64,000 bases of DNA, taken from positions 620,001 through 684,000 of the forward strand of contig CP072538.1 of NCBI GenBank assembly GCA_021730105.1, in the 5' to 3' direction. The stretch's first letter is position 1. Each line of letters opens with the position of its first letter. This document shows, piece by piece, positions 10,838-20,036 of this stretch. The translations under genes were made by a program, and so were the position numbers. The notes beneath the pieces are model-generated. The model was not told where the DNA came from, made no database searches, and worked only from the letters and a program-made list of their open reading frames with translations. The DNA comes from Candidatus Ruthia sp. Plio_17_S18. Lineage in GTDB: Bacteria > Pseudomonadota > Gammaproteobacteria > PS1 > Pseudothioglobaceae.

Positions 10838-12841
10838 TTAGCTGATTTTCATACCTGGCTTGGCATTAGAATCAACTGACAAAATATGCAACAACTCACC
10901 GTCGCCTGCTGCAAGCACTATGCCTTGTGAAACGCCAAAGCGCATTTTTCTAGGCGCTAGGTTTGCAACCATAATGGTCAGTCGCCCTTCCAGTTCCTCG
11001 TTTGTATAATGCGCTTTAATGCCTGCAAATACATTGCGTGTTTCTTGCTCGCCAATATCTAGTGTTAATTGTAATAATTTATCATCACCTTCTACGTTTT
11101 GGGCTTTGATAATTTTAGCAACTCGTAAATCAATTTTAGTAAAATCATTAATTTGAATCAAAGTATCATCCTTGTGTTTGTCCTGTACAGCTACTTGCAT
11201 ATTTTGTTTTGAAGCTTCGATAATTTGCTCAATTTTGTCATCTTCAATACGTGACATCAAAGGCTTAAATGCATTAATTTGATGTTTGGTTAAAGGGTGT
11301 TTTAAATCCTGCCAATTAAGCGTATCTATATTTAAAAACGCCTCGGCTTGTTTTGCCATAACGGGCAATACTGGCTTAAGATAGGTCATCAGTACCCTGA
11401 ATAAATTAATAGCAAGTGAAGTCACGTCATGCACTTGTGCTTGCTTGGCATCTTCTTTTACCAGTTGCCACGGCTTATGCTCGTCGATATATTGATTGGC
11501 TTTATCGGCTAGTTTCATAATCTCGCGTATGGCTTGATTATAATTACGTGCCTCATAGTGTTTTTTAATGACATCACCACAAACAACAAACTCATGATAA
11601 AGCTCAGGTTCAATAGCATAGGCAGATAAAGTTTTATTAAATTTCTTAACAATAAAACCCGCACTACGTGAAGCAATATTAACCACTTTGCCCACCAAAT
11701 CTGAGTTTACACGTTGCTTAAAGTCAGTCAAATTAAGATCGATATCATCAATTTTAGAAGATAGCTTATAGGCATAATAATAACGCAAACATTCAGGATT
11801 AAGATGATTAAGATAAGTTCTAGCCTGAATAAACGTGCCACGAGATTTACTCATTTTTTGGCCGTTCACAGTTAAAAACCCATGTGCAAAAATCGCACTT
11901 GGCGTGCGATAATTTGCACCCATCAACATCGCCGGCCAAAAAAGTGCATGAAAATAAACAATGTCTTTGCCGATAAAATGATAAATTTCGGTACTTGAGT
12001 CTTTGTTAAAGTACTCATCAAAATCTAAGCCTTGCTCGTCGCAAAGCTTTTTAAAACTCGCCATATAGCCAATCGGTGCATCTAGCCAAACATAGAAATA
12101 TTTATCTTTCACCCCAGGAATGTGGAAACCAAAATATGGCGCATCACGAGAAATATCCCATTGTTGAAGACCTTGCTCAAACCACTCAGATAATTTGTTA
12201 CTCACTTCATCTTGTAAATGCCCTGCCTTAGTCCACGCTTTAAGTTGCACTTCAAATTGAGGCAAGTCAAAGAAATAGTGCTCTGAATCTTTAGTGATTG
12301 TGGTTGCGCCTGAAATGGCAGATTTGGCATTTTTCAGTTCTGTTGGCGAATAGGTCGCACCACAAACTTCACAATTATCACCATATTGGTCATTAGCACC
12401 GCATTTAGGACAATCGCCTTTAATAAATCGATCGGATAAAAACATTTGCTTTTCAGGGTCAAACGCCTGAGATATGGTACGTTTTTTAATAAAACCAGCA
12501 TCATTTAACTTGTGATAAATATTGGCAGAAATGTCTTTATTTTCCTGACTATGGGTTGAGTGATATTGGCTAAAACCAATTGAAAAATCTTTAAAATCTG
12601 CCTGATGACGCTCACTCACACCTTCAATTAACGCCTCAGGCGTAATACCAAGCTCATCAGCTTTAAGCATAATGGGTGTGCCGTGTGCATCATCTGCACA
12701 AACATAATGGCATTTATTGCCCATCATTTTTTGAAAACGCATCCAAATATCAGTTTGAATGTATTCTAATAAATGCCCCAGATGAATTTCACCATTAGCA
12801 TAAGGCAGTGCTGAGGTAACAAGAATTTTTCGCGATGTCAT
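10838..12841 (-). CDS. metG: Methionyl-tRNA synthetase
   Basis: Class I synthetase charging tRNA-Met, 667 residues. The HIGH-type signature HLGH is at residues 20-23, the zinc knuckle with CPKC and CEVC at about 144-161, and KMSKS at about 330. A C-terminal EMAP/tRNA-binding domain ([12 protein letters not shown]) covers roughly the last 100 residues and mediates dimerisation. It is divergent from mrp across an 83-base gap holding two overlapping palindromes. Confidence 0.96.
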   Translation of the reverse strand: MTSRKILVTSALPYANGEIHLGHLLEYIQTDIWMRFQKMMGNKCHYVCADDAHGTPIMLKADELGITPEALIEGVSERHQADFKDFSIGFSQYHSTHSQENKDISANIYHKLNDAGFIKKRTISQAFDPEKQMFLSDRFIKGDCPKCGANDQYGDNCEVCGATYSPTELKNAKSAISGATTITKDSEHYFFDLPQFEVQLKAWTKAGHLQDEVSNKLSEWFEQGLQQWDISRDAPYFGFHIPGVKDKYFYVWLDAPIGYMASFKKLCDEQGLDFDEYFNKDSSTEIYHFIGKDIVYFHALFWPAMLMGANYRTPSAIFAHGFLTVNGQKMSKSRGTFIQARTYLNHLNPECLRYYYAYKLSSKIDDIDLNLTDFKQRVNSDLVGKVVNIASRSAGFIVKKFNKTLSAYAIEPELYHEFVVCGDVIKKHYEARNYNQAIREIMKLADKANQYIDEHKPWQLVKEDAKQAQVHDVTSLAINLFRVLMTYLKPVLPVMAKQAEAFLNIDTLNWQDLKHPLTKHQINAFKPLMSRIEDDKIEQIIEASKQNMQVAVQDKHKDDTLIQINDFTKIDLRVAKIIKAQNVEGDDKLLQLTLDIGEQETRNVFAGIKAHYTNEELEGRLTIMVANLAPRKMRFGVSQGIVLAAGDGELLHILSVDSNAKPGMKIS

Positions 12842-12873
12842 ATAATAGGCTTGTTAATATTAGGGGTGGATTA

Positions 12874-12904
12874 TATCGTTATACGATAAAATATCGATAT
12901 TTTA
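12874..12904. promoter_or_regulatory. Two overlapping palindromes in the metG-mrp divergent region
   Basis: TATCGT-TAT-ACGATA (12874-12888) is a perfect 6-bp-arm inverted repeat. TAAAATATCGATATTTTA (12887-12904) is a perfect 18-base palindrome. They abut and share the ATCGAT/ATCG core, lying between two divergently transcribed genes. The arrangement resembles tandem operator half-sites, but no regulator is identified. Confidence 0.4.
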
Positions 12905-12924
12905 CTTAATTGGACACAACAAAA

Positions 12925-14007
12925 ATGGCAGATTTAACAAACAAAAAAATTGAAGATATTTTATCCAAGGTTGTTGATGTGTATACCGAACAAGATATTG
13001 TTTCTTCAAATGTCATTAGTGATATTAACATTAATGGTGGTAAAGTTCAAGTTAACATTGAATTTAATTACCCTGCTAATAGTTACCACTCCACCTTATC
13101 CAAATCCATTACCGATGCACTAGCAACAAAGGATATCAACAATGTTAGCGTTGACATTAAAACCAAAATTGTTAAATATACAACCCAAAAAGGCGTTGAC
13201 GTCCTACCAGAAGTTAAAAATATCATTGCCATTGCCTCAGGTAAAGGTGGCGTTGGTAAATCAACCACTGCGGTTAATTTAGCATTAGCTTTACAAGCAG
13301 AAGGTGCCAAAGTTGCTATTTTAGATGCTGATATTTATGGCCCTTCTCAACCTAGAATGCTAGGCGTTAGCAAAGCAAAGCCAGAATCCACGGCTGAAGG
13401 TAAGTTATTGCCTGTTTTGGGTCATGGCATGCAAAGCATGTCAATCGGCTACTTGGTGGATGAAGACAATCCTATGATTTGGCGTGGTCCTATGGTGACC
13501 CAAGCTTTGGAGCAAATGCTAAGAGACACCTTATGGCGTGGCGTTGATTATATGATCATTGACTTACCACCAGGCACAGGTGATACACAACTAACACTAT
13601 CACAAAAAATCCCAGTCAGTGGCTCTGTGATTGTAACAACCCCACAAGACATTGCACTAATTGATGCCAAAAAAGGCTTAAAAATGTTTGAAAAAGTTAA
13701 CATTCCTATTTTGGGTATTGTTGAAAATATGTCGTTACATATTTGTTCTAAGTGCGGACACGAAGAGGCTATTTTTGGCACAGGTGGTGGCGAAACCATG
13801 GCTGCTGATGCCGATGTTGAGTTTTTAGGCGCACTCCCCTTAGAAATGGATATTCGAACTGACGTTGACGAAGGCACACCAACCGTTGCCAAAAATCCGG
13901 AAGGTAGAATATCTGAGATTTATAAAGAAATTGCTAAAAAAGTCAGTGCCAAACTAACCCAACAATCTCGCGCAACCAGTGCTTTCCCAAGTATTACCAT
14001 TGAATAG
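12925..14007 (+). CDS. mrp: Iron-sulfur cluster carrier protein Mrp/ApbC
   Basis: P-loop NTPase that carries and transfers Fe-S clusters. From the ATG at 12925 the protein has 360 residues; an in-frame TTG at 12910 would add five and cannot be excluded. An N-terminal DUF59/MIP18 domain (about 1-85) precedes the deviant Walker A GKGGVGKST at about residue 106 and a CSKC motif near residue 274 that bridges the cluster in the dimer. Adjacency to metG is conserved in many gammaproteobacteria. It complements the isc operon in this window. Confidence 0.93.
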   Translation: MADLTNKKIEDILSKVVDVYTEQDIVSSNVISDININGGKVQVNIEFNYPANSYHSTLSKSITDALATKDINNVSVDIKTKIVKYTTQKGVDVLPEVKNIIAIASGKGGVGKSTTAVNLALALQAEGAKVAILDADIYGPSQPRMLGVSKAKPESTAEGKLLPVLGHGMQSMSIGYLVDEDNPMIWRGPMVTQALEQMLRDTLWRGVDYMIIDLPPGTGDTQLTLSQKIPVSGSVIVTTPQDIALIDAKKGLKMFEKVNIPILGIVENMSLHICSKCGHEEAIFGTGGGETMAADADVEFLGALPLEMDIRTDVDEGTPTVAKNPEGRISEIYKEIAKKVSAKLTQQSRATSAFPSITIE

Positions 14008-14120
14008 CGCTAAATAAGCAAATATGAATTATATCAAGCGGCTTAAAGGCAGGTTTATTGGCATCATGCAATGGGATGATTGCCATGCACTGTTTGACAA
14101 GCTGAACAGCAATCCAAGCG

Positions 14121-14140
14121 ATTGGTATCTATTGGTATCT
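14121..14140 (+). repeat. 10-bp exact tandem duplication causing a frameshift
   Basis: ATTGGTATCT occurs twice back to back. Deleting either copy rejoins the two halves of the surrounding reading frame exactly, so this is the disrupting mutation. Confidence 0.9.
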
Positions 14141-14386
14141 ATACGACACTTTGAAAGCTGTGCCACAAGTGGCTACTAATGCCAGTGAATTTATTGACAC
14201 ACTAAATGACATTAAAAAAGTCATCAAAAGTGAACATCAAGAAAGATATTGAGGTATTGTTTATACCAATGATTTAGACAATCCTGATTTTGTCAAAATA
14301 TTTCACCCAAACAATCTAGGCAAAGTTTGTGGTAGTAGTGAAAATCCACCAATACCAAGGTGGTTATTATCTAAAGACAAACCCAT

Positions 14387-14422
14387 GGATATAGAAACAT
14401 AATTGGATATAGAAACATAATT
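14387..14422 (+). repeat. 18-bp exact tandem duplication
   Basis: GGATATAGAAACATAATT is repeated twice without mismatch near the 3' end of the same pseudogene. It is in frame (6 codons) but carries a TAA in each copy. Confidence 0.9.
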
Positions 14423-14639
14423 CTGGTCTAAAAAAGCACAAGGCTTTGTTTCTAAATATTTAAAATTCTCACATCTTAAAAACTAGCCAGCCTTACTCAT
14501 TCTAAGAACAATCCAGGTTTGTTTATTTTTGAATACAGATATTGGGTTAACTAAATATATTTTTAAACATTAAAAATTCATTTTTATATTCACCTCTTGT
14601 CCAGTTTATATCTTTATTTCTTTATCATTGTGTAAGACC

Positions 14640-14672
14640 AAGTGAGTTTCACAGCACATGAAAGACTCACTT
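14640..14672. repeat. Inverted repeat downstream of the autotransporter gene
   Basis: AAGTGAGT and ACTCACTT form 8-bp arms around a 17-base loop, 35 bases after the stop of the minus-strand autotransporter gene. There is no adjoining T run on the minus strand, so it is a weak terminator at best. The rest of the 220-base gap (14487-14706) shows no gene. Confidence 0.4.
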
Positions 14673-14706
14673 AGTTTCTGCTATTTAAGCGTCATCAGTT
14701 ATACTT

Positions 14707-16434
14707 TTAACCCTTTAGGCACCGAACACTAAAGCCGGCACTCCTATTACTCGAAAAACGATTCACTTGGGCACTGTCACTAAACAGACTGCGGAACTCA
14801 GCATTAGCCTCAAACTCAGTAGAGAGCCACCAGTACGCAATCGAGTCTCGATTGAAATAGCTATTATCAGTGACGCGGAAGCCTGCTAAGCGCGCCTCAA
14901 ACTCACTACTACCTCCTGCCTTGAGTTGTGTACCTTGGTCTGTGCCTCGGGATCCTGTACCGTTTTGGTTTACTGTACTCATGCCTAGCTCACCTTCTAA
15001 AGTCTTCCAGTCACCATCCGATGGTATGTGCCAACCCATGGCACAAATGCCTTGTGCACCTTCGTTGGTTGAGCCATTCATGGCACCTGCCCAGTCGTAC
15101 AGTTTGCCATAGCCATTGGTATCATTATTAACATCATTGTCATAACTCCAAGCATTGCCAGTAGTGACTGCATGTTTCATGTTTTCAGCAGTCCAAGTTT
15201 GACTGCCAATGGTGACGGTACTGTAGGTAATGCCACCTGCAACCATAGTATCAACAACATTGCCACTGTTATCTACCTTTTCAGTGCGGATTTTGTTGCT
15301 ACGTTCTACCCAATTAAATGCACCTAAGTCCATCTTACTACTAGCTTTAAAAGGGGTATCAGCAATGGCAAAATTAGTAAGTTGCTCGTTATCATCAAAT
15401 GGCAACTTAAAGCTTAATTTGCCATAGCTTTTACTGCTTGTGGTGGTGTTGTCCTCTTGTCCAAACTCAAAACTGATTGAGGGGGTGAGTTTAACTTCTA
15501 TACCAAGAACATTGCCTTTGATGTTATCAACGACTTTAGCATCCCAAAAGTAATGGGTACCTTTGATGGTTGCCCAAGGTAAGTAAGGGGCTTGTCCAGT
15601 GAGTTGAATGTCATAACCTGATAAGGCTTCTTCAGTAGTACCAGCAATTGTCTTTTTGTCTGAGAGTGGGTGATAGGCATTTGCACTAATGCCAAAGTTT
15701 GTACGCCGGTATTCTAAGCCAAGGCTTAGGCGCTTGTGTGCAGATTTGGTTTCATAGTCGGTGAATAGGTTAATGCCTGCGATTGCCATGTCGTCTTGGA
15801 TTAAGTAACGTTGTCCTATACCTAAGTTAATAGTCTCACGACGATTGCCTTGGTTGTCACCAGAGGTGATTTGAGCTTGGAAGAAGCTTAGGTCTTTGCT
15901 GTGGTCGTTTAGCTCAGAGATGGGTTGAATGGTTTTAATGCTGTAATCTAGCTCTTTTGAGTTAAAGCCATGAATGCTTATTTCAGTACGACCAGAGACA
16001 AACTGATTAAAAAACTGATTGGCTTTGTCATTAATTAAGCCTTCGGCTTTATTAATGGCTTGGGTTTTTAGGCCTGAGGTGATTTTATGGCTTAACTCAC
16101 TAGTATTGTCTGAGTTTGTAGAGACTAGGGCGTTGCGTAGTGTGCTGCTGACCTCTTTGAGTAAAGTGGTTGTTTTGCTGTCTTTTTTGTAATAGCCTTG
16201 GGGGTTGTTCCAATTGTATTCTTGATTAAGATTAAGGTAGGTAGTTTTATCAAAAGTATCAATGGCTTGTGCGCCAATGGCGAATGAAAGACTAAAAAGA
16301 GCAAGTGCAAAGGCGCTGGGTTTGAGGGGTTTAAAACTTAGAGAAAACTCGGGGGGGGTGCTTAAAAGCGGTTTAGCAAATAAAGAACTGGGGTGGGTGT
16401 TTTTGAATGTGATTGTTGCTAGATTTTGTGGCAT
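14707..16434 (-). CDS. Inverse autotransporter (intimin-type barrel) with C-terminal FISUMP domain
   Basis: A 575-residue predicted surface protein. Residues 1-34 are an unusual N-terminal extension; 35-57 form a signal peptide (SAFALALFSLSFAIGAQA, cleavage after AQA). Residues of about 140-365 match the intimin/invasin inverse-autotransporter beta-barrel (INLGIGQRYLIQDDMAIAG, GINLFTDYETKSAHKRLSLG, FGISANAYHPLSD, SGYDIQLTGQAPYLP). Residues of about 405-575 are a FISUMP domain (GSQTWTAENM, YGKLYDWAGAMNG, MGWHIPSDGDWKTLE, GFSVRCLKG), placed where Ig/lectin passengers sit in intimin. Codons 26-28 hold a C8 homopolymer. AAAGGAG lies 6 bases before the ATG. Base composition is visibly more GC-rich than its neighbours, suggesting acquisition by transfer. 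It is intact, next to fdx but unrelated to it. Surface adhesion is inferred from the family. Confidence 0.85.
   Translation of the reverse strand: MPQNLATITFKNTHPSSLFAKPLLSTPPEFSLSFKPLKPSAFALALFSLSFAIGAQAIDTFDKTTYLNLNQEYNWNNPQGYYKKDSKTTTLLKEVSSTLRNALVSTNSDNTSELSHKITSGLKTQAINKAEGLINDKANQFFNQFVSGRTEISIHGFNSKELDYSIKTIQPISELNDHSKDLSFFQAQITSGDNQGNRRETINLGIGQRYLIQDDMAIAGINLFTDYETKSAHKRLSLGLEYRRTNFGISANAYHPLSDKKTIAGTTEEALSGYDIQLTGQAPYLPWATIKGTHYFWDAKVVDNIKGNVLGIEVKLTPSISFEFGQEDNTTTSSKSYGKLSFKLPFDDNEQLTNFAIADTPFKASSKMDLGAFNWVERSNKIRTEKVDNSGNVVDTMVAGGITYSTVTIGSQTWTAENMKHAVTTGNAWSYDNDVNNDTNGYGKLYDWAGAMNGSTNEGAQGICAMGWHIPSDGDWKTLEGELGMSTVNQNGTGSRGTDQGTQLKAGGSSEFEARLAGFRVTDNSYFNRDSIAYWWLSTEFEANAEFRSLFSDSAQVNRFSSNRSAGFSVRCLKG
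16351..16358 (-). repeat. C8 homopolymer tract in the 5' coding region (candidate phase-variation switch)
   Basis: Eight G on the plus strand give C8 in codons 26-28 of the autotransporter gene, before the signal peptide. Loss of one C makes the frame end at a TAA after SFL; gain of one C makes it end at a TAA after KF. Either slip would therefore turn the gene off. Such a tract is exceptional in this AT-rich sequence. Confidence 0.65.
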
Positions 16435-16505
16435 TGGGTGCTCCTTTGATTGAAAGTGTTTTTCTCATTTTAACCCAGAATAGGATATCATAAAAAATAT
16501 AGCAT

Positions 16506-16844
16506 TTAATGAGTTTCAGAGACTTGATTGATGGTGTATTTTGGGATTTCAATCACCAAGTCAGTATCACTCATAATCGTTTGGCAGGATAGGCGAGAAT
16601 CTGGGTCTAAGCCCCAAGCTTTGTCTAATAAATCATCTTCTGTTTCATTTGATTCATCTACTGAATCAAACCCTTCGCGCAGATAAATATGGCAAGTTGT
16701 GCAAGCATTTGACATTTCACAAGCATGCTCAATTTCAATGTCATTGGCAAGTAGTGCATCGCAAACACTAACACCTGATTGAGCTTCAATAACAATGCCT
16801 TCTGGACATAATTCATAATGGGGTAATACAATGATTTGTGGCAT
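16506..16844 (-). CDS. fdx: ISC-system [2Fe-2S] ferredoxin
   Basis: A 112-residue adrenodoxin-type ferredoxin supplying electrons for Fe-S cluster assembly. The cluster ligands are Cys42, Cys48, Cys51 and Cys87 (CEMSNACTTC ... LSCQT), with the characteristic acidic stretch SVDESNETEDDLLDKAWGLDP partly visible between them. It is the last gene of the isc operon, 22 bases after hscA. No IscX follows; the autotransporter gene begins 72 bases further on. Confidence 0.95.
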   Translation of the reverse strand: MPQIIVLPHYELCPEGIVIEAQSGVSVCDALLANDIEIEHACEMSNACTTCHIYLREGFDSVDESNETEDDLLDKAWGLDPDSRLSCQTIMSDTDLVIEIPKYTINQVSETH

Positions 16845-16866
16845 ATAGATTTCCTAAATATTTTTG

Positions 16867-18711
16867 TTAAAATTCATCAACATTATGACCCTTCATAGCT
16901 TTCATAACGGTATTGTTCATACGCATTTCAACAAATTTTGAACAAGCGTTATCAAGATTGTCAATAGCGACTTTAATGGCTTTTTCATTATCAGAATGAG
17001 CGATGTTAAATAGTGTGGATCTTGCAGTTAAGATATTATTAAGCATTTTATCATCAAGCATATGCTTGTCTTTTTTAAGTGCTGAATCTATGGCTTGAAT
17101 GGTTCTGTCTGCCTCTACTTGTGTTTCATGAAGCTGTCTGGTTTGAATATCAGTTTTGGCAAATAAAACAGAGTCTTTAAGCATCTTTTCCATTTGCACA
17201 TCTGTTAGCCCATAAGATGGCTTGATTGTGATGTTGGTTTTAACACCTGATGTTTTCTCAACAGCACTCACAGATAACAAGCCATCAGCATCCACTTGAA
17301 ACTCTATTTGAATGCGAGCACTGCCTGCTACCATGGGTGGAATGCCATGCAAATCAAATTTAGCCAATGATCGACAATCTTTAACCAATTCTCTTTCACC
17401 TTGCAATACATGAATGCTCATGACTGTTTGTCCATCTTGAAAAGTGGTAAATTCTTGTGCACGAATAATAGGAATTGTGGTGTTACGATGAATGACTTTT
17501 TCCACCAATCCGCCCATGGTTTCAAGCCCAAGTGACAACGGCAATACATCTAATAAAAGTATATCGTCTTGTGATTTATTGCCGGCCAAAATATTGGCTT
17601 GTATCGCCGCCCCTTTAGCAACCACTTCATCTGGATTAATGGAACATAAAACTGGTTTTTTAAATAAATCACTCACCATAGAACGAACCAATGGCATGCG
17701 TGTAGAGCCACCTACCATAATAATATCTTTAATGCTTTCAGTCTCAACTTGTGCATCTCTAATGGCTCGTGTGGTTAAAAGCAAAGTGCGTTTAATAAGT
17801 GCTTTGGCTAGCATTTCAAATTGTTTTTTAGTGATGCGATAAGGCTTTTCAATACAGTCAAATTCTGCAAACTCACGATTACTCAAAGTTTCTTTGGCAG
17901 TGCGTGAAAATTGCTTAATTTTTTGCATTTGGGTAGGTGTAAGTTCACTAATACCTAGTTGTTCAATGCAATCATCAATAATTAGCGCATCAAAATCATC
18001 ACCACCTAAGGTCGCATCACCACCTGTTGCTAATACTTTGAACACGCCTTTATTAAAGCTTAAGATTGAAATATCAAACGTACCACCACCTAAGTCATAG
18101 ATTGCATGCACACCATCTTCACCCGATTCCAAACCATAAGCAACCGCTGCTGCAGTTGGCTCATTAAGCAAGCGCAAAGTTTTAAGGCCAGCCAAGGTCG
18201 CTGCATCTTTAGTTGCTTGGCGTTGTGCATCATTAAAATAAGCAGGTACAGTAATTACTGCGCCAGATAGTGTACCACCCAATGATTTTTCAGCGCGTTG
18301 CTTGAGTGAGGCTAAAATACTGGCAGAAATTTCAACCGCAGATACTCCCCCCGTAGCGGTATGAAATAATACATTATTGCCATTTTCAAGCAATTGGTAA
18401 GGGCAATTTTTAAGTGTAGCAACTTCTTTATAACTGATACCCATAAAACGTTTGACTGAAATAATGGTATTGGTCGGATCGGTGTTTACATAAGGACAAG
18501 CATCACAACCAACCGTTAATTTATTGTCCTTACCACAATGCACAACCGAAGGCAAAATTGCCTGATTATTTTCATCCATGAGAACTTTACTTTGACCACT
18601 CATCACGGATGCAACCAGTGAATTAGTCGTGCCTAAATCAATACCAATCGCTAATTTATGCTGATGTGGTGCAGATACTTGACCAGGTTCTGATATTTGT
18701 AATAAAGCCAT
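16867..18711 (-). CDS. hscA: Fe-S assembly Hsp70 chaperone HscA
   Basis: A specialised Hsp70 that binds the LPPVK motif of IscU and drives cluster release. It has 614 residues with the ATPase signature DLGTTNS at about 25-31, the [14 protein letters not shown] motif, and a substrate-binding domain. The short C-terminal lid and position between hscB and fdx identify HscA rather than DnaK. Its start is 15 bases after the hscB stop. Confidence 0.95.
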   Translation of the reverse strand: MALLQISEPGQVSAPHQHKLAIGIDLGTTNSLVASVMSGQSKVLMDENNQAILPSVVHCGKDNKLTVGCDACPYVNTDPTNTIISVKRFMGISYKEVATLKNCPYQLLENGNNVLFHTATGGVSAVEISASILASLKQRAEKSLGGTLSGAVITVPAYFNDAQRQATKDAATLAGLKTLRLLNEPTAAAVAYGLESGEDGVHAIYDLGGGTFDISILSFNKGVFKVLATGGDATLGGDDFDALIIDDCIEQLGISELTPTQMQKIKQFSRTAKETLSNREFAEFDCIEKPYRITKKQFEMLAKALIKRTLLLTTRAIRDAQVETESIKDIIMVGGSTRMPLVRSMVSDLFKKPVLCSINPDEVVAKGAAIQANILAGNKSQDDILLLDVLPLSLGLETMGGLVEKVIHRNTTIPIIRAQEFTTFQDGQTVMSIHVLQGERELVKDCRSLAKFDLHGIPPMVAGSARIQIEFQVDADGLLSVSAVEKTSGVKTNITIKPSYGLTDVQMEKMLKDSVLFAKTDIQTRQLHETQVEADRTIQAIDSALKKDKHMLDDKMLNNILTARSTLFNIAHSDNEKAIKVAIDNLDNACSKFVEMRMNNTVMKAMKGHNVDEF

Positions 18712-18726
18712 TATTGATATTGATTG

Positions 18727-19242
18727 CTACAACCACTCATCCATTAATTGTTGTGCATGAGCATTTAATTTCTCATAAAATTTTAATTCCCTAACTAAAT
18801 CTTTAATCTCATTTAATGCTTTTGTATTGGTAAATGAAGCTCTAATATTATCTACATTATGCTTAATTTTTTCATCTATCTTTTCAATAAAATCATCTAA
18901 AGCCATCTCATCTTTGCTGGCTTGAATTGTCTCTAAAGCCTCTCTTAATTCAATTTGAGCAATTAAAAAATCAACATCCATTTGAGTATCTGTTTCATCA
19001 AATGCGTTAATGCCATTTAGTTCTAATAAATAATTAGCACGATTAAGTGAGGATTGTAAGGTGTCAAACGCTGTGTTAATTAACGAGGTATTTTGCAATG
19101 CCCAAGCCCTTTCTTTATCGCTACCAGAGGCAAATTTATCAGGGTGAAATTTTGCAACTTGTTGTTGGTATTCAGTGCTAAGCTTAGTGATGTTTATATC
19201 AAAGTCGGCTGATAATGAAAACAACTCAAAATAATTTTCCAT
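18727..19242 (-). CDS. hscB: Fe-S assembly J-domain co-chaperone HscB
   Basis: A 171-residue J protein that delivers IscU to HscA. The J-domain HPD tripeptide is at residues 33-35 (KFHPDKFASG), and the C-terminal three-helix IscU-binding domain (LELNG, DVDFLIAQIELREALE) is complete. It lies between iscA and hscA. Confidence 0.94.
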   Translation of the reverse strand: MENYFELFSLSADFDINITKLSTEYQQQVAKFHPDKFASGSDKERAWALQNTSLINTAFDTLQSSLNRANYLLELNGINAFDETDTQMDVDFLIAQIELREALETIQASKDEMALDDFIEKIDEKIKHNVDNIRASFTNTKALNEIKDLVRELKFYEKLNAHAQQLMDEWL

Positions 19243-19253
19243 TGTTTAAAAAA

Positions 19254-19577
19254 CTAAACCGTAAAAGATTCACCACAGCCACATTCAGCTTTAGCATTTG
19301 GGTTGTTAAACTCAAAACCCTCATTTAAACCTTCTTTAACATAATCAACTTGCGTACCATCTAAATAAATTAAACTTTTTGCATCGACAATAACTTTAAC
19401 ATCATTGCCTTCAAATACAGTGTCATCGTCATTAGTATTATCAACAAATTCTATGTTGTAACCAAGACCAGAACAACCCGTAGTTTGCACGCTAAGGCGA
19501 ATACCTATGCCAGAACCGCGATTGGTTAAAAAATCAACAACACGCCCCGCCGCACGGTTAGTTAAGGTAATTGCCAT
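19254..19577 (-). CDS. iscA: Fe-S assembly A-type carrier IscA
   Basis: A-type carrier of 107 residues with the three conserved cysteines Cys35 (TTGCSGLGY), Cys99 and Cys101 (AECGCGESF). It passes clusters to apo-proteins. It lies 6 bases after iscU. Confidence 0.95.
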   Translation of the reverse strand: MAITLTNRAAGRVVDFLTNRGSGIGIRLSVQTTGCSGLGYNIEFVDNTNDDDTVFEGNDVKVIVDAKSLIYLDGTQVDYVKEGLNEGFEFNNPNAKAECGCGESFTV

Positions 19578-19583
19578 TATTAA

Positions 19584-19961
19584 TTAGGCTTTGCTTTTAA
19601 TGTCATTAATGGCTGCTTTAATAGCATCTTCAGCCAAGACTGAGCAATGTATTTTAACGGGTGGTAAGGACAACTCTTCTGCAATATCAGAATTTTTAAT
19701 GTCTGCCGCTTCATCTAGTGTTTTCCCTTTAACCCATTCTGTTAATAATGAACTTGATGCAATAGCAGAGCCACAACCATAAGTTTTAAACTTGGCATCT
19801 TCAATCACACCATTATCATCAACCTTAATTTGCAAACGCATCACATCGCCACATGCGGGTGCACCCACCATACCTGTGCCAACATTTTTAGCGCCCTTAT
19901 CTAATACACCTACATTGCGTGGATTTTCATAATGATCCATTACTTTTTCTCCATATGCCAT
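19584..19961 (-). CDS. iscU: Fe-S cluster scaffold IscU
   Basis: A 125-residue scaffold on which clusters are built. Cluster-ligand cysteines are Cys37 (PACGDVM), Cys63 (YGCGSA) and Cys106 (IHCSVLA), and the HscA-recognition motif LPPVK is at 99-103. All are where the family has them. It is preceded by iscS. Confidence 0.96.
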   Translation of the reverse strand: MAYGEKVMDHYENPRNVGVLDKGAKNVGTGMVGAPACGDVMRLQIKVDDNGVIEDAKFKTYGCGSAIASSSLLTEWVKGKTLDEAADIKNSDIAEELSLPPVKIHCSVLAEDAIKAAINDIKSKA

Positions 19962-20036
19962 TTTTTTCTCCTTTTAAGTGTTTGTTGTTATTCTAGTCTT
20001 GTTGTGAGTCGCTAACCCATGTATTTATTACGCTCA

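Larger units (their letters stand above)
14024..14486 (+). pseudogene. Decayed conserved hypothetical gene with two tandem duplications
   Basis: The ATG at 14024 opens MNYIKRLKGRFIGIMQWDDC, but the frame is broken by an exact 10-base tandem duplication of ATTGGTATCT at 14121-14140. Removing one copy restores SDWYLYDTLKAVPQVATNAS in one frame. There is then an in-frame TGA at 14250-14252, and an exact 18-base tandem duplication (14387-14404/14405-14422) near stop codons at the 3' end. The restored protein (about 150 residues, ending KYLKFSHLKN) contains FHPNNLGKVCGSSENPPIP. I do not know its function. It follows mrp by 16 bases. Confidence 0.75.

Noticed and set aside
14707-14900. C-terminal lectin-like FISUMP end as a diversity-generating-retroelement target
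   Set aside because: No reverse transcriptase, template repeat or adenine-rich variable codons are seen within the window.
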